Positions 1-6,823 of a stretch of 17,586 nucleotides of DNA are shown here, one piece after another (within the stretch, counting starts at the first letter, position 1; each line of letters begins with the position of its first letter). The notes beneath the pieces were generated by a model. It saw nothing but the letters and a program-made list of their open reading frames with translations. It was not told the DNA's origin and did not search any database. A program made the translations under genes and the position numbers. Origin of the DNA: Oribacterium sp. UBA3737 (GTDB lineage Bacteria; Bacillota_A; Clostridia; Lachnospirales; Lachnospiraceae); the NCBI GenBank assembly GCA_002371295.1, contig DFGZ01000006.1, positions 1 through 17,586 on the forward strand, written 5' to 3'.

Positions 1-501
1 AAGCTGGGCGTCATGACGCAGGATAATTTCCTTTTCACAGGTACGATAAAGGAAAATATCCGATACGGCAGGCTTGATGCGACGGATGAGGAGATCATCG
101 AGGCAGCCAAGGCTGTCAATGCGCATGAGTTCATCATGAAGATGGAAAAGGGCTACGATACCGAGCTTTCAGAGAGAGGAGCCGGTCTGTCAGCAGGGCA
201 GAGGCAGCTTATCGCTTTTGCGAGGACGATGGTGAGCAACCCGAAGATACTTATTCTAGACGAGGCAACCTCGAGTATCGATACGCATACCGAGATCCTG
301 GTGCAGCAGGGTATCGAGAAGCTGCTTAAGGGCAGGACTTCGTTCGTTATCGCCCACAGGCTCTCTACCATACAGAATGCCGACCGCATATTTGTGGTGG
401 ATAAGGGCGGTATCATGGAGAGCGGAACTCCTACAGAGCTCATCGCAAGAAAAGGCGAGTACTACGCATTGTATATGGCACAGTTTAAGAACGTGTCGTA
501 A
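1..501 (+). CDS. ABC exporter, C-terminal ATPase part (partial, 5' end outside window)
   Basis: This is the tail of the nucleotide-binding domain of an ABCB-type (MsbA/LmrA/multidrug-like) exporter, which couples ATP hydrolysis to export across the cytoplasmic membrane. The reading frame is open from base 1, so the ATG at 13 is internal and the membrane domain and Walker A lie upstream of the window. Visible in order are the Q-loop region (TQDNFLF), the ABC signature LSAGQ, Walker B ILILDEATSS, and the H-loop AHRLST. The combination with a D-loop SSIDTHTE is typical of fused membrane-NBD exporters, which often work as heterodimeric pairs encoded side by side. The substrate cannot be told from this part. 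No clear Rho-independent terminator follows the stop codon before the next promoter at 535. Confidence 0.93.
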   Translation, partial: KLGVMTQDNFLFTGTIKENIRYGRLDATDEEIIEAAKAVNAHEFIMKMEKGYDTELSERGAGLSAGQRQLIAFARTMVSNPKILILDEATSSIDTHTEILVQQGIEKLLKGRTSFVIAHRLSTIQNADRIFVVDKGGIMESGTPTELIARKGEYYALYMAQFKNVS

Positions 502-534
502 TTATATAGGAAGGGAAGTTTACAGTAATATCCA

Positions 535-563
535 TTGTTTTTACCTGTTTAATCTGCTAGAAT
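535..563 (+). promoter_or_regulatory. Promoter for the LUD-domain gene (extended -10)
   Basis: TTGTTT at 535-540 and TAGAAT at 558-563 are separated by 17 bases, with a TG one base before the -10 (555-556), which makes an extended -10 sigma-A type promoter. Transcription would start near 570 and give a leader of about 75 bases that contains the GC-rich hairpin at 584-613. Assignment is by eye. Confidence 0.5.
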
Positions 564-583
564 AAATCCGGTTTCAATAGTTT

Positions 584-613
584 CGGCCGACCGGCCATAC
601 TGGGGCCCGGCCG
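584..613 (+). promoter_or_regulatory. GC-rich leader hairpin upstream of LUD gene
   Basis: CGGCCG at 584-589 can pair with CGGCCG at 608-613, and an inner GGCC (593-596) can pair with GGCC (604-607). The patch is almost pure G+C inside an AT-rich leader. It has no following T-run, so it is not a standard terminator of the upstream ABC gene. It could be a leader structure, or a degenerate palindromic repeat. Confidence 0.4.
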
Positions 614-645
614 CATAAGGAGAAGATGATACGAGGTAAAAGCAG

Positions 646-1275
646 ATGAATGAGAACATTACAAAACGCAATAATCTTCTGGCACAGAAGGTTATAAAAG
701 GACTTGAGTCGAGAAACATGTCGGGGTATTATGCAGGGACAAAGGAAGAGGCCTTAAAGATCGCGTTGGAGCTGATACCTAAAGGAAGTTCAGTCACCAT
801 GGGAGGCGCGATGAGTGCCCATGAGATAGGGCTGGTGGAGGCTTTGAAGAGCCCTGATTATAATTTTATAGATAGGGACAAGGCTTCGGACAAGAGAGCT
901 GCGATGCTTGCGGCTTATGATGCCGATTTCTTCCTTTCAAGTGCAAATGCCATGACGGAAGACGGTATCATGATAAATGTCGACGGCAATGCCAACAGGG
1001 TGTCCGCTATAGCACAGGGTCCTAAGAAGGTCATTTTCATAGTCGGTATGAATAAGATCACAAAGGATGTGGACTCGGCCATGAAGAGAGCAAGAAATGT
1101 GGCGGCACCTATAAATGCACAGCGTTTCGGGCTTTCCACGCCTTGTACTGCTACCGGGTCATGCATGGACTGCAAGTCGCCTGACACCATATGCTGCCAG
1201 ATACTTATCACGAGATATTCAAAGCATAAGGACAGGATCCATGTGATATTGGTCAATGATAATCTGGGATTCTGA
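646..1275 (+). CDS. LUD-domain protein (lactate utilization protein, LutC/YkgG-like)
   Basis: The product is 209 residues, the usual size of stand-alone LUD-domain (former DUF162) proteins of Clostridia. Family features visible are the glycine-rich stretch SVTMGGAMSAHEIG (about residues 49-62), the FFLSSANAMTEDGIMINVDG block (about 104-123), and a C-terminal cysteine-rich segment (TATGSCMDCKSPDTICCQ). The family includes LutC and LutB of the L-lactate oxidation complex, but clostridial stand-alone members have no proven reaction and no lutA or lutB neighbour is present, so a role in lactate use is only inferred. The start is chosen at the ATG at 646, preceded by GAGG at 633-636; its stop is separated from the convergent secreted-protein gene by 183 bases. 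Confidence 0.88.
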   Translation: MNENITKRNNLLAQKVIKGLESRNMSGYYAGTKEEALKIALELIPKGSSVTMGGAMSAHEIGLVEALKSPDYNFIDRDKASDKRAAMLAAYDADFFLSSANAMTEDGIMINVDGNANRVSAIAQGPKKVIFIVGMNKITKDVDSAMKRARNVAAPINAQRFGLSTPCTATGSCMDCKSPDTICCQILITRYSKHKDRIHVILVNDNLGF

Positions 1276-1340
1276 GTATACGGAAGAGAATTAAAAACCG
1301 GGGCTGTCGCACATAAATGAGCGGTGGCGGCTCGGGCTTG

Positions 1341-1358
1341 GCGATATCTTAATATCGC
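1341..1358. repeat. Small perfect hairpin GCGATAT-CTTA-ATATCGC
   Basis: A perfect 7-bp stem (1341-1347 with 1352-1358) and a 4-base loop lie between the LUD gene and the long terminator hairpin. No T-run follows directly. It may help end LUD transcription or be part of a degenerate intergenic repeat; no function is shown. Confidence 0.4.
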
Positions 1359-1369
1359 TAACGGACAAT

Positions 1370-1454
1370 AAAAAAGGGCTCGTGACGGGTATGCTCCCGA
1401 AGCGAAATGCCTTTGGTGGCATTCTCGCTCGGGATGCTGCCCGGACAGAGCCCT
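1370..1454 (-). terminator. Long hairpin terminator of the secreted-protein gene
   Basis: AGGGCTC at 1375-1381 pairs with GAGCCCT at 1448-1454. Inside, the arms continue to pair imperfectly over about 36 bases to an apex near 1411-1418 (AATGCC with GGCATT). Read on the - strand, the hairpin sits a few bases after the stop codon of the secreted protein and is followed by a run of T (the A-run at 1370-1375 on the + strand). That is the layout of a Rho-independent terminator, though the stem is much longer than usual. It may also slow + strand transcription leaving the LUD gene. Confidence 0.75.
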
Positions 1455-1458
1455 ATAA

Positions 1459-3093
1459 TTATTTCTTCGAAGATTTCTTAAACTTTGCTTTTCCGGCACT
1501 TGACCAGCCGGTATATATCTTGGTGTCACCGAAGTTGACAAAGCCTCTTACGCGGACATAATAGGTTTTCTTATTGACACCATTGGTGTAGCTCCAGGTG
1601 AGCTTATCACCGGGTTCTATGGTTACTACTTTTACGGTCTTGTAGGATTTTGTTCCTTTACGTTTTACCTGGATCTCATAGCCGTCTAATGCAAGGTCGT
1701 TTTCCGAATCGGGATTCCATTTGATTACAAGTTTGCCGGCCTTCTGGGTAACGGTGAGATTTACGCCGGAGGCTTTTACCTGCTTTTTATACTGCTTAGC
1801 TGTAAGACCGCCCCATTCTGCTTCTTCGGTAGGAGTAGGTGCAGCTGTGGGCTTCGGAGCCTTGGTAGGCTTAGGTGTAGCGGTAGGCTCGGGTGTAGTC
1901 GTGGGCTTCGGAGCCTTGGTGGGCTTGGGTGTAGCGGTAGGTACAGGTGTAGCCTTGGCTACGTCGGCGTCCTTTACGATAAGTGCACACTGTGAGGAGT
2001 TGCCGTACTTATCGCTTACGGTGATGATGGTCACACCGGGTTTCTTTACGCAGAAACGGGCAAATGTGGTGGTAGTGGTAGCGCCTGCTACGAATGCGAC
2101 GCTCGTGTCTGAGCTGTTCCAGTTAAAATCATATGCATATTCGTACTCGTACTCGAAATACTTAAGGTAAAGAGTGATATATCCGTCTCTTCCGGACTTT
2201 TTCTCCACTACATACTCTGTTTTCTCAAAATCAAGAGGTCTGCAGAATACATTTACATTCCATTCTTCGGTAAAGGCTTCTGAGCTGGTACCGAAGGTAA
2301 GTGTAGCCTGGCCCGGTTTGTTGGCTCTGGCCTCGTATTCGATATTAAATGAGCCGGTAGCCAGTCTCGGATCGTTGATGATGCCGGTATTGGAGGATTT
2401 CCTCGTATCCTGGGTGGGCTTTTCGGGCTTGATATGTGCAAGACGGCCGACTTCAAGGTCGACATCATAGGTTTTCTTTTGAGGAGTCCTTACCACGGGG
2501 GTAACATAGATCACACCCTGGGGATCGGGCTTCTGTATCGGAGTTGTGACGGGGTTCTGATAAGGTGTGGGTTTAGCAGTGGGTATCGGAGTCACTGTCG
2601 GGTTCTGGTACGGTGTAGGCTTAACGGTGGGCACCGGAGTGGGGGTATTATAATACCCGCCTGAGGGCTCGTCGTATACGGTGGGGGTAGGAGTGTTGTA
2701 ATATCCGCCCGAGGGCTCGTCGTATACGGTGGGAGTGGGTGTGGTGTAGTATCCGTACGAGGGTTCAGTATAATAGGTAGGGATAGGAGTATTGTAGGCC
2801 GAGCCCGATACTTCTTCAAAATCGTAGTAGGAGCCGGATACATAATCATAATCCGATACTACGCGGTAGGTGATATTGGTGGTCGGTCCTCCTGAGATCC
2901 TTTTGTCGCCGGTGGATGCGGTGTTTGATGTGGAAAGATCATCGGTGGTCGGGTAATTATAGATGATACCGATATCTTCGTTTGCAGCACGTTTGATTTC
3001 CACGAGATTGCTATCGTCTGCAGAAACGCTTATCGCAGGTACGAGCAATGCAAATACGAGCAGCATGGCCCAGAGTTTCTTAAGTGATTTCAT
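1459..3093 (-). CDS. Secreted Thr/Pro-rich repeat protein with Ig-like and fibronectin III-like regions
   Basis: The product is 544 residues from the ATG at 3093, chosen because GGAGG lies 7 bases upstream and a signal peptide follows directly (KSLKKLW, a hydrophobic core, then VSA before DDS, cleavage after about residue 25). Going on, there is a linker with about four 16-residue Tyr/Pro/Thr/Gly repeats ending in TVYDE, then two units with KPTPYQNP, an Ig-like (BIG2-like) beta-rich region with GVTIITVSDKYGN, an 18-residue PTATPKPTKAPKPT unit present twice, and a C-terminal fibronectin type III-like domain (KLVIKWNPDSE, YEIQVKRKG, YYVRVRGF, a tail of lysines). No LPXTG motif, SLH repeats or transmembrane tail is seen, so it is probably released or held non-covalently, perhaps by its basic tail. 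Its function is unknown; the Thr/Pro linkers are typical of surface proteins of Lachnospiraceae and could be glycosylated. Confidence 0.85.
   Translation of the reverse strand: MKSLKKLWAMLLVFALLVPAISVSADDSNLVEIKRAANEDIGIIYNYPTTDDLSTSNTASTGDKRISGGPTTNITYRVVSDYDYVSGSYYDFEEVSGSAYNTPIPTYYTEPSYGYYTTPTPTVYDEPSGGYYNTPTPTVYDEPSGGYYNTPTPVPTVKPTPYQNPTVTPIPTAKPTPYQNPVTTPIQKPDPQGVIYVTPVVRTPQKKTYDVDLEVGRLAHIKPEKPTQDTRKSSNTGIINDPRLATGSFNIEYEARANKPGQATLTFGTSSEAFTEEWNVNVFCRPLDFEKTEYVVEKKSGRDGYITLYLKYFEYEYEYAYDFNWNSSDTSVAFVAGATTTTTFARFCVKKPGVTIITVSDKYGNSSQCALIVKDADVAKATPVPTATPKPTKAPKPTTTPEPTATPKPTKAPKPTAAPTPTEEAEWGGLTAKQYKKQVKASGVNLTVTQKAGKLVIKWNPDSENDLALDGYEIQVKRKGTKSYKTVKVVTIEPGDKLTWSYTNGVNKKTYYVRVRGFVNFGDTKIYTGWSSAGKAKFKKSSKK
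1847..1954 (-). repeat. Two 54-bp repeats coding Pro/Thr/Lys linker
   Basis: Copies begin at 1847 and 1901 (period 54 bases, 18 codons). They encode PTATPKPTKAPKPT-type units in the linker before the C-terminal fibronectin-like domain. The near identity of the DNA copies points to recent duplication and possible length variation between strains. Confidence 0.7.
2552..2806 (-). repeat. Two adjoining 48-bp repeat arrays in the secreted protein gene
   Basis: GAGGGCTCGTCGTATACGGT recurs at 2663 and 2711 with a more divergent copy at 2759, a period of exactly 48 bases that encodes PSGGYYNTPTPTVYDE. A different 48-base unit starting GGGTTCTG is present at 2552 and 2600 and encodes KPTPYQNP-type linkers. 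Both arrays keep the reading frame. Confidence 0.75.
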
Positions 3094-3127
3094 GGTTTGC
3101 CTCCTTTTTTCGTGTATACTGACGGTC

Positions 3128-3157
3128 ATTATCACTTCGTGTAATGAGGGTCATCAA
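3128..3157 (-). promoter_or_regulatory. Candidate promoter of the secreted-protein gene
   Basis: Read on the - strand, TTGATG (3152-3157) and GATAAT (3128-3133) are 18 bases apart, about 35 bases upstream of the start codon at 3093. The -10 overlaps an imperfect inverted repeat (CATTATCAC / GTGTAATG). Moderate match only. Confidence 0.4.
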
Positions 3158-3242
3158 CTATTCAAGTTAATGACATCTACCTTATATTTTAGCACCCGGG
3201 AGGGCAAATGGCAAGATTATAGAGGGTAGTGGACAGAAATTT

Positions 3243-3254
3243 ATTAATATTAAT
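3243..3254. promoter_or_regulatory. Palindrome upstream of rubrerythrin promoter, PerR/Fur-box-like
   Basis: ATTAATATTAAT is a perfect 12-bp palindrome, 20 bases upstream of the -35. Extended to TTATTAATATTAATA (3241-3255) it resembles, with about four mismatches, the PerR-type box TTATAATNATTATAA. PerR control of rubrerythrins is known in clostridia. In an AT-rich stretch such a palindrome can also arise by chance. Confidence 0.3.
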
Positions 3255-3274
3255 AGTCATAAAAGGAAATCTGA

Positions 3275-3303
3275 TTGACAAAGGAGTCTTTTCGTAATAG
3301 TAT
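3275..3303 (+). promoter_or_regulatory. Rubrerythrin promoter
   Basis: TTGACA at 3275-3280, a 17-base spacer and TAGTAT at 3298-3303 form a strong sigma-A-type promoter, placed 47 bases before the start codon. Confidence 0.7.
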
Positions 3304-3350
3304 CGATAGTGTAAATGGTGTTTCAATTATTTTGATAAGGAGGGTTTATT

Positions 3351-3890
3351 ATGGCTAACAAATATGCAGGTACACAGACTGAAAAGAACTTAATGGCGGC
3401 TTTTGCAGGGGAGTCGGAGGCAAGAAACAAATATACTTATTTTGCTTCAAAGGCTAAAAAGGACGGCTTTGAGCAGATATCGGCCATGTTTTTAAAGACA
3501 GCCGACAACGAGAAGGAGCACGCTAAGCTCTGGTTTAAGGAGCTTGAAGGTATCGGAAGTACGGCCGAGAACCTGGCAGCTGCGGCAGCAGGTGAGAACT
3601 ACGAGTGGACCGACATGTACGAGGGCTTCGCAAAGACCGCCGAGGAGGAGGGTTTCCCGGAGCTTGCAGCCAAGTTCAGAGGTGTAGCTGCCATAGAGAA
3701 GCATCACGAGGAACGTTACCGTGCACTGCTCCACAATGTTGAGGCACAGGAGGTATTCGCCAAGTCGGAGGTTAAGATATGGGAGTGCAGGAACTGCGGT
3801 CATATCGTAGTCGGCACCAATGCTCCGGATGTATGCCCTGTATGTGCTCATCCCCAGAGTTACTTTGAGATCAGCGAGAAGAATTATTGA
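3351..3890 (+). CDS. Rubrerythrin
   Basis: This is a non-heme di-iron peroxidase of anaerobes, which reduces hydrogen peroxide in the cytoplasm with electrons passed through its rubredoxin-like iron centre. The 179 residues carry the full two-domain layout. The N-terminal ferritin-like four-helix bundle has Glu21 ([11 protein letters not shown]), E54-x-x-H57 (DNEKEH), the [12 protein letters not shown] helix and E116-x-x-H119 (AAIEKHHEE). The C-terminal rubredoxin-like knuckle has C146-x2-C149 and C162-x2-C165 with 12 residues between. AAGGAGG precedes the ATG at the expected distance. The gene stands alone, with its own promoter and a clear terminator, and its probable regulation by oxidative stress fits the palindrome at 3243. 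Confidence 0.97.
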   Translation: MANKYAGTQTEKNLMAAFAGESEARNKYTYFASKAKKDGFEQISAMFLKTADNEKEHAKLWFKELEGIGSTAENLAAAAAGENYEWTDMYEGFAKTAEEEGFPELAAKFRGVAAIEKHHEERYRALLHNVEAQEVFAKSEVKIWECRNCGHIVVGTNAPDVCPVCAHPQSYFEISEKNY

Positions 3891-3906
3891 TCGGGAAGAG
3901 ATTTTG

Positions 3907-3952
3907 AAAAAGACATTTTTCAGGAGACAATCCTTGAAGGGTGTCTTTTTTT
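3907..3952 (+). terminator. Rubrerythrin terminator
   Basis: AAAAAGACA (3907-3915 region) pairs with TGTCTTTTT (3942-3950), with an inner AGGA / TCCT stem around a GACAA loop and G-T pairs between. A T-run ends it. This hairpin insulates the following AT-rich operon from rubrerythrin transcription. Confidence 0.8.
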
Positions 3953-3974
3953 GCGCCAGTAACATTATTAAAAT

Positions 3975-4080
3975 GCCAAACCACCGAATGAAAAGCCGCC
4001 AAAACCATCAACAAAAATATGCCAAAACCATCAACAAAAACATGCCAAACCCATCAACAAAAACTTGCCAAAACCATCAA
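3975..4080 (+). repeat. 23-bp tandem repeat array at the Wadjet operon promoter
   Basis: Units start at 3975 (degenerate), 3998, 4021, 4044 and 4067 (14 bases only), each exactly 23 bases apart. The shared core is GCCAAAACCATCAACAAAAA; the last three bases vary (TAT, CAT, CTT). There are no unique spacers, so it is not a CRISPR array, and 23 is not a multiple of 3, so it does not encode a repeat peptide. The last full unit plus the next GCCA supply the -35 of the promoter. Regular direct repeats running into a promoter look like an operator bound by several copies of a protein. Confidence 0.85.
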
Positions 4081-4093
4081 TGAGTGCTATAAT
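4065..4093 (+). promoter_or_regulatory. Promoter of the DUF4143-jetABCD operon
   Basis: TTGCCA (4065-4070), a 17-base spacer and a perfect TATAAT (4088-4093) form a good sigma-A promoter. Transcription would start near 4100, about 26 bases before the start codon at 4126. The -35 is formed at the junction of repeat units 3 and 4, so a protein on the array would cover it. No other convincing promoter was seen before jetA. Confidence 0.7.
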
Positions 4094-4125
4094 ATAACAA
4101 AATAGTGATGTTTGGGAGAGTATTT

Positions 4126-5400
4126 ATGAAAATTTATTACAAGAGGATTTGTGATCAAATACTTATTGATAAATTAGAGGCTAAAGGAGCGGTGTTAATT
4201 AAGGGAGCGAAATGGTGTGGAAAAACTACAACGGCGGAAAACATAGCTAAATCTGTTATATATATGGAAGAGCCCGCTAGAAAAAAACAATATTTGGAAA
4301 TGGCAGAGATGAATCCGGCACAGTTGCTGCAAGGAGAAGTCCCCAGACTGATTGATGAATGGCAACTGGCTCCCAAATTATGGGATGCTGTCAGATTTGA
4401 AGTTGACAGGCGTGATGAATTTGGGCAGTTCATACTTACAGGTTCCGCAGTTCCTGCTGATTTTTCGGAAATATCCCATACGGGAACAGGGAGAATAACT
4501 TCCCTGCTTATGCGTCCGATGTCGCTTTATGAGTCGGGAGATTCAAATGGCAACGTTTCTTTGGGAGCTTTGTTTTTAAAGGAACAGGATGTATATGGGA
4601 ACGACGAACATAATCTGGAAGATATTGCATTTTTGATATGCAGGGGAGGATGGCCAAAATCGATTGGAAAAAGTATAAAAGTAGCTTTAGCTCAAGCCCC
4701 TGATTATTATGATGCAGTGGTAGAATCGGATATATCAAGAGTAGATGATATTACCAGAGATGCTGAAAGAGCAAGGCGTATTATGAGGGCATATGCCAGA
4801 AGTGTTTCTTCAGAAGCCACCATTACATCAATTCTACAAGATGTTCGGACAGATGAACAGGATTCGTTCAGCGAAAATACGTTACGTTCATACCTTTCAG
4901 CATTAAGAAAGATATATGTTATTGAAGATAATCCGGCATGGAATCCCAATTTAAGATCAAAAACAGCTGTAAGAAGTTCAGATACGAGGTATTTTGTGGA
5001 CCCTTCCGTAGGAACTGCAGCACTTGGTGCAGGGCCTAAAGATCTTATAAATGATCTGGCTACTATGGGATTGTTATTTGAAAATTTGTGTGTAAGAGAT
5101 CTTCGTGTATATGCCGAAGCGCTGGATGGGAAAGTATATCATTATCGGGATAAAAGCGGGCTGGAATGTGATGCTGTAGTTCATCTGAAAAACGGGAAAT
5201 ATGGTCTTATAGAAATAAAGCTTGGAGGCGACCGGCTTATAGAAGAAGGGGCACGAAACCTGTTAAGATTTTGCGACCGGATCGACCGTGAAAAGATGGG
5301 AAAACCTGCGTTTATGATGGTGTTATGCGGTGTGGCTCCTTATGCTTACAAACGAAGCGACGGAGTATATGTGGTACCGATAGGGTGTCTTAAGGATTGA
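4126..5400 (+). CDS. AAA-family ATPase with DUF4143 / PD-(D/E)xK-like C-terminus
   Basis: The 424-residue product has the AAA_14 plus DUF4143 architecture. Walker A is GAKWCGKTT (residues 27-35), Walker B is RLIDEWQ with Asp77-Glu78, a sensor-like ILTGSA is at 103-108, and GRITSLLMRPMSLYES follows as in the family. The C-terminal part has E347-C-D349 and E363-I-K365 (LIEIK), which fits the PD-(D/E)xK nuclease fold, and it looks intact. Family members are common, often single genes in gut bacteria, and lack a firmly established function. The ATG at 4126 is preferred over the earlier GTG/ATG at 4105/4108 because GGGAGAG lies 5 bases before it and the earlier codons lie almost at the predicted transcript start. 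The stop is 17 bases before jetA, so it is co-transcribed with the Wadjet genes. It could be an accessory or regulatory subunit, or an unrelated passenger. Confidence 0.9.
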   Translation: MKIYYKRICDQILIDKLEAKGAVLIKGAKWCGKTTTAENIAKSVIYMEEPARKKQYLEMAEMNPAQLLQGEVPRLIDEWQLAPKLWDAVRFEVDRRDEFGQFILTGSAVPADFSEISHTGTGRITSLLMRPMSLYESGDSNGNVSLGALFLKEQDVYGNDEHNLEDIAFLICRGGWPKSIGKSIKVALAQAPDYYDAVVESDISRVDDITRDAERARRIMRAYARSVSSEATITSILQDVRTDEQDSFSENTLRSYLSALRKIYVIEDNPAWNPNLRSKTAVRSSDTRYFVDPSVGTAALGAGPKDLINDLATMGLLFENLCVRDLRVYAEALDGKVYHYRDKSGLECDAVVHLKNGKYGLIEIKLGGDRLIEEGARNLLRFCDRIDREKMGKPAFMMVLCGVAPYAYKRSDGVYVVPIGCLKD

Positions 5401-5417
5401 TTTTTGGAGAAAGACGG

Positions 5418-6806
5418 ATGAAAAATTTATTTGGAGTGCTTCCGGAAGATTTCTTTAAACCGTTAACCGGAAAGTATCGAAGGCAATATGCGGATTGTAT
5501 CCTTATGATTTTTAATACTTTCAAACCGGAAATATCATATGGTGTTAACCGGGATACTGTTGTCCGGACATTAGAGAGTTACTTTGATGCGGATAATGAT
5601 GAGGAGATGACTTTTGATGAGCAAACATATCTGAGAAACGCCAGGGATAAAGCTAATGCAATGATAGCTTCATTAAAGGCATGTGGCTGGATAGAGTATG
5701 AACAGGAAAGAAATCATCAATTAAATGTTGTTCTATTTGAATATGCCGTTCCGATCATAGAAAGTATGAACAAAGTGATCAGGGAAGAAGAAGCAGAATA
5801 TCAGGGTATTATTTCTCAGATTCATGCCAGTTTGCAGAATAAAGATCTGTATGTGAAACCGTATGAGCTTATAATCAAAGGTGTAAAAGAGAATTCCGAA
5901 AGACTTATATCAGAACTTAAGAAACTAAATGCCAGTATTAAAAGACATATGGATAAGCAAACTGCGGATATGGAAGCATCAGAGATTTTGGAACATTTTT
6001 TTGAATATCATAAGAATATTGGCTCGAAAGCTTATCTTCGCATGAAAACCAGTGAGAATATTTCATATTTCCGTAGTGCGATTATTTCAAAGATAGAAGA
6101 ACTGATGGAAAGTAGTGAACTGATGGATCGTGCGGTAAACGGATATATGGAAGTTGAACAGGAAGAGAACCGGGATCAGGCCTATGACAAAATTGTGGAG
6201 ATTCTTTTGGATATAAAGACGGTATTTTACAGATTGGATGATATTATTGAAGAAATAGACAGAAAGCACAGTACGTATATGAAAAATGCCGTGATGAGAG
6301 CACGTTTCAAACTGGCAACCGGAAACAATATAGAGGGAAAACTTTTAAAGATATTGGACCGGATCACAGAAAGCATCAATATGGATGATATGGAAAAGGA
6401 GGAAGGTTTATTTGCCCTTTTTTCTCAAGGATACTTGTCACCGGAGTCATTCCGTCCTATCCCAATAAGAAAAAAGGAAGGAACTATCAGTGCTCTGTCA
6501 GGGGGAATGTCTATGTCCGAGGAGGAAAGAGCATTTCGTAAGGAAGTTTTACGTATGAAAAACAGAATGCGATTTACCCGTAAAAACATCAATGAATATG
6601 TTTGTAATCTGCTGAAAGACAGGGAGAAGATAACAACAGAAGAAATCCCGATTGAATCAAAAAAAGATTTAATCAGGGTTATATATATTAGTATTTATGC
6701 AGGAAACCATGCGAATAATTATATAATAAGGAGGGAGAATCAAAGAGATAAAAGGATAAAGAAACTAGGCTATGAATTTCCGGCATTTGAGATTATCAAA
6801 AAATAA
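5418..6806 (+). CDS. jetA: Wadjet system kleisin-like subunit JetA
   Basis: JetA is the MukF-like kleisin that bridges the heads of the SMC-type JetC dimer in Wadjet, the complex that extrudes DNA loops and triggers cleavage of circular plasmids. The product is 462 residues and begins KNLFGVLPEDFFKPLTGKYRR, a start I recognise from the JetA family formerly called DUF5716; identification also rests on position ahead of jetB, jetC and jetD. The protein is mostly helical, with a winged-helix-like N-terminus (about 1-110), long charged helices in the middle, and a C-terminal region from SEEERAFRKEVLRMKNRM. The ATG at 5418 has GGAG eight bases upstream; the in-frame TTG at 5397 would overlap the previous stop and is less likely. 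Its subtype among Wadjet I-III is not certain from sequence alone. Confidence 0.88.
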   Translation: MKNLFGVLPEDFFKPLTGKYRRQYADCILMIFNTFKPEISYGVNRDTVVRTLESYFDADNDEEMTFDEQTYLRNARDKANAMIASLKACGWIEYEQERNHQLNVVLFEYAVPIIESMNKVIREEEAEYQGIISQIHASLQNKDLYVKPYELIIKGVKENSERLISELKKLNASIKRHMDKQTADMEASEILEHFFEYHKNIGSKAYLRMKTSENISYFRSAIISKIEELMESSELMDRAVNGYMEVEQEENRDQAYDKIVEILLDIKTVFYRLDDIIEEIDRKHSTYMKNAVMRARFKLATGNNIEGKLLKILDRITESINMDDMEKEEGLFALFSQGYLSPESFRPIPIRKKEGTISALSGGMSMSEEERAFRKEVLRMKNRMRFTRKNINEYVCNLLKDREKITTEEIPIESKKDLIRVIYISIYAGNHANNYIIRRENQRDKRIKKLGYEFPAFEIIKK

Positions 6807-6823
6807 AAAGGAAGGTTCAGGAT

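Noticed and set aside
1300..1312. GGGGCTGTCGCA as one arm of a terminator for the LUD gene
   Set aside because: No complementary arm (TGCGACAGCCCC) is found downstream.
915..1541. 208-codon frame on the - strand across the LUD gene
   Set aside because: It is antisense to a well-recognised LUD protein and shows no domain; it is a shadow.
1721..2170. 149-codon frame on the + strand opposite the secreted protein
   Set aside because: Its Val/Gly repeats are only the reverse reading of the Pro/Thr repeats.
3975..4080. CRISPR array
   Set aside because: The 23-bp units follow each other directly with no unique spacers, and no cas genes are present.
3820..4083. 87-codon frame through the tandem repeats
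   Set aside because: It starts inside rubrerythrin with no ribosome binding site, crosses the rubrerythrin terminator, and the 23-bp period is not in frame.
4105..4125. Upstream GTG/ATG start for the DUF4143 ATPase
   Set aside because: It lies only a few bases after the predicted transcript start and has no ribosome binding site; ATG at 4126 has GGGAGAG before it.
5397..5417. TTG start of jetA overlapping the previous stop
   Set aside because: The ATG at 5418 has GGAG at good spacing and gives the normal N-terminus KNLFGVLPEDFF.
6725..6740. Strong AAGGAGGG inside the end of jetA as start of another gene
   Set aside because: No start codon lies at a suitable distance and the jetA frame continues.
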